From NCBI GenBank assembly GCA_946479255.1, contig CAMLFK010000274.1, positions 1-6,559 of the forward strand: DNA of 6,559 nt. Direction: 5' to 3'. This DNA comes from an uncultured Oxalobacteraceae bacterium (GTDB taxonomy: Bacteria > Pseudomonadota > Gammaproteobacteria > Burkholderiales > Burkholderiaceae). How positions within the stretch are numbered: the first letter of the stretch is position 1; every line of letters starts with the position of its first letter. Shown in pieces: positions 1 to 5,682 of this stretch. A program made the position numbers and the translations under genes. The notes under the pieces were generated by a model. That model ran no database searches. It was not told where the DNA came from and worked only from the letters and a program-made list of their open reading frames with translations.

Positions 1-2909
1 CGTGCGCTGCCGTCCGCGGCGATGGCCAGTACCGCTGGCGCCAAAGCATTCGGTGACTTGCTACCAGCCGTCGGCGTGGCGAACTTGTAGTAGTTGACAC
101 CACGCTGCCATTTTTCCGATGGTGCCTTGTCGAGCGCCAGCATGAACAAAGCGCCGCCACCGCTGCTACTGAGCGGATTGATGCCGCTCGAAACAATCAC
201 CATGTAGCGATACTGCGGCACGCCATTCCTGGCGCTGGCCCTGAGCTTGGCAATGAGCGGCGGCGCGTGGATGTAGCCGATGGCCGGATCATCCCGTTCG
301 GTGAATTCCCACAATCCGCCCATGCCAGTGGCGAAGGCCGGCGGATCGGTGATATCGAGTGCGAACACGCCACGCGCGCCCATGCCCATGCCGGACGCCA
401 GCACGGTATGCCAGCGGCCGTGAATGCGCGCTTCGCCATGCCCGGGGCTGCCGTCAACATACGGCCGGTGCCGATAGCCGGGACTGGCGAGCTGGCTCAG
501 CGCCGGAATGAGCGTATGAGGAAGGTAGCCGAACAATTCCTTGCCATCGCTCGCGTCGAAGGCGTGCAGCATGCCATCGTTGGCGCCCGCGTAGACCACG
601 CTGCGGCCGCTTTTGTGGCGTACCAGCAGCGGGGTGCTGCGTATGATGTCGCCCAGCACGCCGGTACGGCGGCGCAAAGGCGTGCCACTGGCCTCTTCTT
701 CCAGCGCGCGCACTCCCCGCAAATACTCCAGCCGCATCTCGCCGAGACCGTCGGCTGTTCCGCCCGGCGCCGGCAGGTCCAGCAAGGCGCGCAAGCCTGC
801 GGGAAGCGCAGCCCAACGGAACTCGATTGTCCTCGCCGCACCGCTGGTGTCGTCCGCGAGCGTGAACAGCTTGCGCTCGGATGGCGCCATGGCCGGCTGG
901 GCCTTCCCGTCCCCGCTCAACAGCAGATTGGCATCCCACACGGTGTTCGCACCAATTTGGGCTGTGCCGTCTTCGGCAATACGCAAGCTGTGCCGTTTGA
1001 GCGTGCCATGCCAGCCGCCGGCGTGGTAGCCGGCCTGGATGAGAAAGCGTTCGCCGTGCGACAAGCCCGCCACAGCCGGCCCCGAACCTAAGCCCCCCTG
1101 GCCGCCGGCACGGGCAAACAAGGCGCGTACCGCGCCGACGATGGCGTCGGAGTCACGCGCGGCGAAGTAGCCACTTGGGGTGACGCCGTCCGTTGACCAT
1201 TCGCTGGTATTGCGCACGCCATTGACCGTGATGCCGGGGTCGGCGTCCTGATTGCGGTCGTCGAAAGCGCCGTACTTTGCGGCGTAGTACAGCACGCCCT
1301 CCGGTGGGCGCGAGGCTGCGCCCAGTTCGAGCGACAGGCTGTCCACGCGCACCGGTTTATCCCCGCGGATCGCATGGGTGTGGGCCCAGTAGGCGGCACC
1401 CGCCAGGTAGTAGCTGCCGCGCCCTTGCGGCCCGTCGTCTAGCGTATCGAGACGCAGCAGGTCGCCGCGCCCCGGCGCGCCGCTGGCTGCTTCGAGTTCG
1501 CCGACCCGGCGGCTTTCCCGCATCACATCGAAACGGGCCGATGGCGCAAAACTGTCCGCCGCGCGCGCCGCATCGCCGCGGCCGGTACGCGTATTGCCGG
1601 GCACGAAGCGGTCATCGGTGAACGATGCGTGGCCAATCGTTGCGATGATATTGCGCTGGCATCCGGACAAGACCGGATCGTCGCGCCGGCGCCATACCGG
1701 CATGCCATCATCCAGGTCTGAACCGCCGGCGATGCCGGACTCCCTGCCCTGCAGGTAGCGCAGCGCCTCGTAGTACAGTTCCGCGCCTGGATCGCCGCCG
1801 GCGTAAGCTCCGAGCCGCGCGGGGTTGCTGCGGCCAAGCCGGTTGATGTAATGAATCGCTCCGCTGACGCCGTCGCTGGCGCGGTCCGGATTGCCTGCAA
1901 TAACGCCGGTACCGGGATGCCACTCGCGCCCTGCATTGGGCGATTCTTCGGGCTGTTCCAAGGGCCCGAGCTGCTTGAGCGGCGCACGCAGCACGCCGCT
2001 TTCCTGCGCGCCGCCATCTTGCACGGTGCCCTCGGCCCGCTTGCCGGTCAAGTAGCCCATCACACCGAGGCGCTGGGCGCCCTGGTGCATGACTCCCTGC
2101 GGCTTGAAGGCTTTGTCATACCGAATACACAGGTCCGCCCGCAAAGCGCTATCCTCGGCGTTGCAGACCATGACGCGGGCATTGAACTCGCCGAAGTATT
2201 TATCGGACGTGAGCGGACCTCCGCCTGGCGTAAAACGCGGCGCATCGCAGCTCGTCCCCCTGTTGCTATTGCTGAAGAGGATGCGGTTGCGGCAGGACAC
2301 GATATACAGAGTATCGGTGGCGAACGGCGTCACGTGGACGGGGGAACTTCCGCCTGCGCTACCACTTGCCGCCTTGCGCGGGAAATGGTCGGGATGGGCA
2401 TAGTAGTCCGCATGCGCCACGCCATCCGGCAGCCACGCTCGCTGGAGCACAGTCAGTGCTGGCTCGTCGATGACCCGGTCGCCTCCCGTCAATGCGTAGC
2501 GCAGCAGATCGAGCGTGCTGGTGCTTGCCCAGTTGAGGAAGTTGCCGCTGAATGCGCCACCGCATTCATGCCGTGCGTCCGCCGGGCCTGCGGGCGAGAA
2601 ATAGCCATTGTGTTCATCGAGCTCCGGCACCGGCCCCGAACTGGCCGTGGCCTTCATCGGGTACCGGTAGCAGAGGCGCGCATTGAAGTAGCCGGCGTAC
2701 TCCCGCTCAGCACGATAGGCATCGCGGTAGGCGGCGCCCGCGTCTTCGTGCGTGACCGAGAAATTGAGCAGGAGGTTGGCCGGCACGCCGGTGCCGGGAG
2801 CGCCTGGCGGCTCGTCCGGAATGCGCAGCTGCGGCGCATCCGCCGCCAACGCCCACGATCCCGCCAGCGCCAGCATCGCGCACAGTATCAGCACGCGCAG
2901 GATATTCAT
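1..2909 (-). CDS. pilY1: PilY1/PilC-type type IV pilus tip-associated protein (3' end truncated by window)
   Basis: Large exported protein of type IV pili, thought to sit at the pilus tip with the minor pilins and to act in pilus extension/retraction and adhesion. The frame is open for 969 codons from the ATG at 2909 to the window edge. Residues 1-22 or 23 form a signal peptide (one Arg, a hydrophobic core, then AWALAA-type small residues before Asp). The N-terminal half carries PilC/PilY1 hallmarks: EYAGYFNARLCYRY (70-83), FSGNFLNWAS (120-129), a KPQGVMHQGAQRLGVMGYLTG-like stretch (269-289) and an IIATIGHASFTDD stretch (421-433). An acidic DxNxDxD loop lies at 551-557. The C-terminal PilY1 beta-propeller (PF05567 type) begins near 620 and includes RRTGVLGDIIRSTPLLV (747-763), VYAGANDGMLHAFD (772-785) and LASGMGMGARGVFALDITDP (837-856). 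The rest of the propeller, where the main calcium loop of Pseudomonas PilY1 would be expected, lies outside the window. The start is supported by an AGGAGG at 2920-2925 and an ATGA overlap with pilX. I see no canonical vWA MIDAS motif. Confidence 0.95.
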   Translation of the reverse strand, partial: MNILRVLILCAMLALAGSWALAADAPQLRIPDEPPGAPGTGVPANLLLNFSVTHEDAGAAYRDAYRAEREYAGYFNARLCYRYPMKATASSGPVPELDEHNGYFSPAGPADARHECGGAFSGNFLNWASTSTLDLLRYALTGGDRVIDEPALTVLQRAWLPDGVAHADYYAHPDHFPRKAASGSAGGSSPVHVTPFATDTLYIVSCRNRILFSNSNRGTSCDAPRFTPGGGPLTSDKYFGEFNARVMVCNAEDSALRADLCIRYDKAFKPQGVMHQGAQRLGVMGYLTGKRAEGTVQDGGAQESGVLRAPLKQLGPLEQPEESPNAGREWHPGTGVIAGNPDRASDGVSGAIHYINRLGRSNPARLGAYAGGDPGAELYYEALRYLQGRESGIAGGSDLDDGMPVWRRRDDPVLSGCQRNIIATIGHASFTDDRFVPGNTRTGRGDAARAADSFAPSARFDVMRESRRVGELEAASGAPGRGDLLRLDTLDDGPQGRGSYYLAGAAYWAHTHAIRGDKPVRVDSLSLELGAASRPPEGVLYYAAKYGAFDDRNQDADPGITVNGVRNTSEWSTDGVTPSGYFAARDSDAIVGAVRALFARAGGQGGLGSGPAVAGLSHGERFLIQAGYHAGGWHGTLKRHSLRIAEDGTAQIGANTVWDANLLLSGDGKAQPAMAPSERKLFTLADDTSGAARTIEFRWAALPAGLRALLDLPAPGGTADGLGEMRLEYLRGVRALEEEASGTPLRRRTGVLGDIIRSTPLLVRHKSGRSVVYAGANDGMLHAFDASDGKELFGYLPHTLIPALSQLASPGYRHRPYVDGSPGHGEARIHGRWHTVLASGMGMGARGVFALDITDPPAFATGMGGLWEFTERDDPAIGYIHAPPLIAKLRASARNGVPQYRYMVIVSSGINPLSSSGGGALFMLALDKAPSEKWQRGVNYYKFATPTAGSKSPNALAPAVLAIAADGSA

Positions 2910-3529
2910 GGCGCGGTATCCTCCTGGGCCGGCTTCAGATAAAAGGTTTGCAACACCACGTGCGTGTGCTCGTTGGCACCGAAGCCAATCGCCGTAATGC
3001 GATAGAAATTTCCAGTCCGGTGGCTGGCGTCCGCGCCAGCGCGGGCATAAGGCATCAATTCGATGATGTAGCGCGGCAATCGGGCCGGCAAGCTTCCCTT
3101 CCCCACCGGGAAACCGGCGCCAGTAAACGTGCCGTACTCGGTCGATGCGGTATCGCGTCCGCTTGCCGCCAGGTCGCTTGCCTGCCAGGCCGGCACCGAT
3201 GGCGGACTCGCCAGCCTGCACAAGCCCACGTTGGCCTCGCCTGCCTTGCCGCAACGGTCGACAAAGCCGTCAGCGCTGCCTTGGGCGAACATGGCGGCGC
3301 GTACCGAGGCCGGGTCGATGCCGCCTTCGATGTCGCGCTCGGCGTCCACCAGGGCCGACTCGGCGCTTTGCAAAGCCAGCTGATGGTCGCGGTCGGCACG
3401 CGCGGCGCCCTCGCCGCTCAGCGCGACGTGGGCGGCGGACACGCCGATCACCAGCAAGGCGATCAGGACGAACAGCGCGCTGACAAGCGCCGCGCCACTT
3501 TGCCGAAGTTGGGTTGTGCAATGGTCCAT
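2906..3529 (-). CDS. pilX: Type IV pilus minor pilin PilX
   Basis: Minor pilin of the PilX family, inserted in the inner membrane and processed by prepilin peptidase; inferred to join PilV, PilW and PilY1 in the priming/tip complex. The 207-aa product has a 12-residue leader ending RQSG, then AALVSALFVLIALLVIG (13-29) as the hydrophobic helix, followed by the amphipathic LALQSAESALVDAERD (51-66) typical of PilX_N proteins. Mature position 5 is Ser rather than the usual pilin Glu. C93 and C104 could form a disulfide. The C-terminal part, LPRYIIELMPYA (151-162) to YRITAIGFGANEHTHVVLQTFY (176-197), matches the family pattern. The ATG at 3529 is chosen because it has a GAGG 5 nt upstream and gives a short, normal leader. 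The same frame stays open much further upstream inside pilW (to about 4255), but that extension has no pilin character. The stop TGA overlaps the pilY1 ATG. Confidence 0.93.
   Translation of the reverse strand: MDHCTTQLRQSGAALVSALFVLIALLVIGVSAAHVALSGEGAARADRDHQLALQSAESALVDAERDIEGGIDPASVRAAMFAQGSADGFVDRCGKAGEANVGLCRLASPPSVPAWQASDLAASGRDTASTEYGTFTGAGFPVGKGSLPARLPRYIIELMPYARAGADASHRTGNFYRITAIGFGANEHTHVVLQTFYLKPAQEDTAP
2920..2925 (-). promoter_or_regulatory. Ribosome binding site of pilY1
   Basis: A perfect AGGAGG on the minus strand lies within the last codons of pilX, 10 nt before the pilY1 ATG. The spacing is slightly long, but no other start codon lies between them, so it decides the start. 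With the ATGA overlap it suggests strong, coupled initiation on the large pilY1 gene. Confidence 0.75.
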
Positions 3530-3534
3530 GCAGG

Positions 3535-3538
3535 CCTC
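3535..3538 (-). promoter_or_regulatory. Ribosome binding site of pilX, overlapping the pilW stop
   Basis: GAGG on the minus strand, 5 nt before the pilX ATG, shares bases with the pilW TGA stop codon (3537-3539). A ribosome terminating on pilW would sit directly on this site, so re-initiation or coupling is likely. It supports the ATG at 3529 as the pilX start. Confidence 0.65.
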
Positions 3539-4475
3539 AGCTCGATGGATTGCGCAGCAGGATGGCGGTGCCGAACATGCGCCGTTCACGCTGGCGCAGG
3601 CCGGCATCGAGTTCGGCTTCATGGATGGTGCTGCCCTTGTCGGCATTGCCCGCCGCCGCGCTGTAGGCCGCGCCGAACAAGGCAAATTCGCGCGGCTTGC
3701 CCTCGCCTGGCGAACGGGCGCGTCCATGCAGCAGCAGCGCCACCTTGATGCTGGCGATGCGCTTCCACGGCGTGCGGCGGCGGTGATCGAGCTCGCGCGC
3801 GGCATCGGTATCGCCGTCCAGCACCAGCGCCGCATCCATGGCCTTGATCGCGGTGGCGGTCTCGAAGCGGTTGGCCAGGCCGTCTGGCGGCGTATCGGTG
3901 TCGAGCCCGTACAAGACCTGGAAGGAATCGACACCCGCCACGACGGCGTCCGCATTCCAGCCGCTGTTGCCGCGGTACTTGCAGCGCAGCTCGGCAACGC
4001 CCGCAGCGCTTTTGGCGACGAAAAAAACGGCCCAGCCATCCTCCCGCGCATGCACGGGAAACCCCGCGCAGCTGAGCACGCTGCCATCGCCGTCCGGCGC
4101 CGCCCCTGACCCGGCAAAGCGCAGCGCCAGCACATCGCTGCCGTTGGCGGCATCTGGCAACAAGGCGTCGATCCCTGCGCTGTCCTGCGCCAGCGAGCGG
4201 GCGTCGGCGCCGCCGATGCGCGCCGGGGTGGAAGCCGCCAACTCGCCCGCATCATCGCGGTCGAGGTTGACGAAGGAAGCTTGCCGCGCCGCCCGGCCTA
4301 TCAGTTCCAGCGCGAAGCGGCCGGCATCGTCCACCGCCGCCGCGTCCGCCTGACTCGTGAAGGTCCGGTTGGCCGACACCAGCATCGAGCCTGCCGCCAG
4401 CGTCACCAGCAGGCCGAGGGCGAGCGCCACCATCAGCTCGGTTACGGTCAGCCCGGATTGATGCCGCGGCTTCAT
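3537..4475 (-). CDS. pilW: Type IV pilus minor pilin PilW
   Basis: Minor pilin PilW, a membrane-anchored pilin-like subunit inferred to be part of the pilus priming/tip complex with PilV, PilX and PilY1. The product is 312 aa. An 8-residue basic leader (MKPRHQSG) precedes the processing site; the mature N-terminus LTVTELMVALALGLLV keeps the conserved Glu at +5 (residue 13), expected for N-methylated class III signal peptides. The helix continues to about residue 35 and is followed by an alpha1-C segment with DDAGRFALELIGRAARQASF (49-68). Further PilW-like blocks are SDVLALRFAGSG (113-124), C136 and C165 as a possible disulfide, GVDSFQVLYGLDTD (181-194), WKRIASIKVALLL (237-249) and RRMFGTAILLRN (298-309) at the C-terminus. 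The ATG lies within the stop region of pilV (ATGA, 4-nt overlap) and has a GAGG at 4483-4486. Confidence 0.94.
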   Translation of the reverse strand: MKPRHQSGLTVTELMVALALGLLVTLAAGSMLVSANRTFTSQADAAAVDDAGRFALELIGRAARQASFVNLDRDDAGELAASTPARIGGADARSLAQDSAGIDALLPDAANGSDVLALRFAGSGAAPDGDGSVLSCAGFPVHAREDGWAVFFVAKSAAGVAELRCKYRGNSGWNADAVVAGVDSFQVLYGLDTDTPPDGLANRFETATAIKAMDAALVLDGDTDAARELDHRRRTPWKRIASIKVALLLHGRARSPGEGKPREFALFGAAYSAAAGNADKGSTIHEAELDAGLRQRERRMFGTAILLRNPSS

Positions 4476-5041
4476 TGGGCCGCCTCGACCGCCACGGCGA
4501 CGCTTGGGGCGAACCCGCCTGCGGCCTCGACGTCATCCGCCCCATCGGCCCGCTTGCCGCGCCAGCCCAGCTTGATGACCAGCGGCGCACCGGCGCCAGC
4601 CGTGCAATCCCACGACAGCGCGGCACGCCCTTCGTCCCAGATCGCGGCGTCGTGACACACGACGATGCGCCCGCCAGGAAACTGCGAGTGCAAGGCGGCC
4701 TGCACTTCAGCCATGTCGAACTGCGCCATCTGGGCACTGCCGCAGTCGCCGCCGGCGTAGCAATGGACGGATGCGGGCGGCGGCGGTCCGTCGCGCGCGG
4801 CATCGTAGCGAAGTTGTGCGTACACGCTGGCATCGCCCGCAAGCAGTTGTGCGGGATTGGCACGCATGCGGTCGGCCAGGCTGCCGGCCAGCTGCACCGC
4901 GGTCGTCATCAGGCCGGTGCCGTGGCGCGTACGCATGGCCGACAATTGCGCACCGGCCGCGCCGGCGATGCCGATGGCCAGCAGCAGCACGGCTACCAGC
5001 ACTTCAATCAGTGTGAACCCGCCCGCATTGGTACCGCGCAT
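4472..5041 (-). CDS. pilV: Type IV pilus minor pilin PilV
   Basis: Minor pilin PilV, first gene of the minor pilin operon. The product is 189 aa. An 8-residue leader (MRGTNAGG) is followed by the textbook class III motif FTLIEVLVAVLLLAIGIAG, with Phe at mature position 1 and Glu at +5. The segment LAGSLADRMRANPAQL (51-66) is a PilV signature. Four cysteines (C94, C100, C129, C146) sit in the globular part and could make two disulfides; the C-terminal pattern CxAxxxx-W-x-C with LVIKLGW (154-160) also fits PilV. The start at 5041 is preferred over an in-frame TTG at 5077, because the ATG has a GGGAG 5 nt upstream and gives a normal leader length. The stop overlaps the pilW ATG. No fimT/fimU-like gene precedes it here, since nrdR is the next gene upstream. 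Confidence 0.93.
   Translation of the reverse strand: MRGTNAGGFTLIEVLVAVLLLAIGIAGAAGAQLSAMRTRHGTGLMTTAVQLAGSLADRMRANPAQLLAGDASVYAQLRYDAARDGPPPPASVHCYAGGDCGSAQMAQFDMAEVQAALHSQFPGGRIVVCHDAAIWDEGRAALSWDCTAGAGAPLVIKLGWRGKRADGADDVEAAGGFAPSVAVAVEAAQ
4483..4486 (-). promoter_or_regulatory. Ribosome binding site of pilW
   Basis: GAGG (in GAGGCGG) on the minus strand lies 7 nt before the pilW ATG, inside the end of pilV. Together with the ATGA overlap it points to translational coupling. Confidence 0.55.
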
Positions 5042-5046
5042 GAACG

Positions 5047-5051
5047 CTCCC
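5047..5051 (-). promoter_or_regulatory. Ribosome binding site of pilV
   Basis: GGGAG on the minus strand, 5 nt before the ATG at 5041. It favours this ATG over the in-frame TTG at 5077, which lacks a comparable site and would give an atypical 20-residue prepilin leader. Confidence 0.7.
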
Positions 5052-5156
5052 GAATGAACGCGATCAAGGCACGGCAAAGCTCACGACAGAGCTCGCTAGA
5101 GACGTATTGATCTGGATCGCTGAGACATCACGTTAGCAGTGCGGCTCATCAGGGAA

Positions 5157-5176
5157 CTGCGCTGGCGTAAGCGCGG
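5157..5176 (-). terminator. Possible weak hairpin downstream of nrdR
   Basis: A short inverted repeat starts about 9 nt after the nrdR stop. GCGCT and AGCGC pair around a 6-nt loop, extended by one G-T wobble and one C-G pair to about 7 bp. No U-tract follows in the transcription direction, so it is not a good intrinsic terminator. It could be a weak or attenuating structure, or chance in GC-rich DNA. Confidence 0.25.
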
Positions 5177-5184
5177 AGGAGGAA

Positions 5185-5649
5185 CTACTTGCGGGGTTTG
5201 CGTTCGTGGCCGACTTCGGCAATAGCTTCCTGGAACTCGGCCAGGTCTTCGAAGTTTTTGTAGACGGATGCGAAACGGATGTAGGCAATCTTGTCGAGCC
5301 GCTTGAGCTCTTGCATGACCAGTTCGCCGACGTGGCCGGTGTCGACCTCGCGCTGTCCGCTGGTGAGGAGTTTTTCCTCGATCGAGGCGACGGCGGTATC
5401 GATGGCTTCGGCCGATACCGGGCGCTTGCGCAGCGCCAGCATCAGGCTGCCGCGCAGCTTGGAGGAGGCAAACTCGGTGCGGCTGCCGTTCTTCTTGACG
5501 ATGATCGGCATCGACAGTTCGATCCGCTCATACGTGGTGAAGCGCTTGTCGCACTTGGCGCAGCGGCGCCGGCGCCGGATTGAATCGTCCTCCGACACCC
5601 GGGTATCGAGTACCTGGGTGTCTTCGTGCTGACAGAAAGGACATTTCAT
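5185..5649 (-). CDS. nrdR: Transcriptional repressor NrdR (zinc ribbon plus ATP-cone)
   Basis: Cytoplasmic regulator that senses (d)ATP and represses ribonucleotide reductase operons by binding NrdR boxes. The protein has 154 residues, the usual family size. The N-terminal zinc ribbon has CPFC (C3, C6) and CAKC (C30, C33), with the basic RRRRR run (25-29) just before the second pair and RFTTYE (36-41) after it. The ATP-cone domain follows, from about 48 to 138, with PIIVKKNG (48-55), EFASSKL (59-65) and ALRKRPVS as nucleotide-binding elements, and [17 protein letters not shown] near the end. The start ATG at 5649 gives the canonical MKCPFC N-terminus. No purine-rich Shine-Dalgarno is visible upstream of it. 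The gene follows glyA after 33 bp on the same strand, an arrangement known in betaproteobacteria; co-transcription is inferred. All key residues are present. Confidence 0.97.
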   Translation of the reverse strand: MKCPFCQHEDTQVLDTRVSEDDSIRRRRRCAKCDKRFTTYERIELSMPIIVKKNGSRTEFASSKLRGSLMLALRKRPVSAEAIDTAVASIEEKLLTSGQREVDTGHVGELVMQELKRLDKIAYIRFASVYKNFEDLAEFQEAIAEVGHERKPRK

Positions 5650-5682
5650 GAGGGCGCCGGTGAGCTGCTAAGGGTAAAGCTA

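Larger units (their letters stand above)
5042..5184 (-). other. Intergenic leader between nrdR and pilV
   Basis: This is the only sizeable gap in the window and the only place inside it where a promoter for pilVWXY1 could lie. I see no convincing sigma-70 pair and no GG-N10-GC sigma-54 element. It holds the hairpin next to nrdR and a second small inverted repeat (AGCTC at 5078-5082 with GAGCT at 5089-5093, 6-nt loop) about 35 nt before pilV. No small ORF with a good ribosome binding site is visible. The operon may have its own unrecognised promoter or be read through from glyA-nrdR. Confidence 0.5.

Noticed and set aside
2844..2909. Possible lipoprotein signal in PilY1 because of Cys10 in LILC
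   Set aside because: The residue before Cys is Leu rather than Gly/Ala/Ser, and Cys10 lies too early within the hydrophobic core; an ordinary signal peptide ending near residue 22 fits better.
1..2909. pilY1 as a broken gene, since several short open frames appear on its strand
   Set aside because: Direct translation from 2909 gives one uninterrupted frame of 969 codons with conserved PilY1 motifs throughout. It simply has no stop inside the window.
1851..2942. Long plus-strand open frame of 363 codons (and similar ones at 267-1091, 2948-3748, 3516-4109 and 4475-5110)
   Set aside because: They lie antisense to clearly recognised pil genes, have no domain or signal, and are His/Arg/Ala-rich in the manner of GC-rich shadow frames.
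3530..4255. Upstream extension of the pilX frame through most of pilW, giving a 449-codon open frame
   Set aside because: The extra part is low-complexity Arg/Ala/Ser/Pro sequence in the alternate frame of pilW. The pilin leader and ribosome binding site place the pilX start at 3529.
5042..5077. Longer pilV start at an in-frame TTG (5077)
   Set aside because: It would give a 20-residue leader and lacks a good ribosome binding site; the ATG at 5041 has GGGAG and an 8-residue leader.
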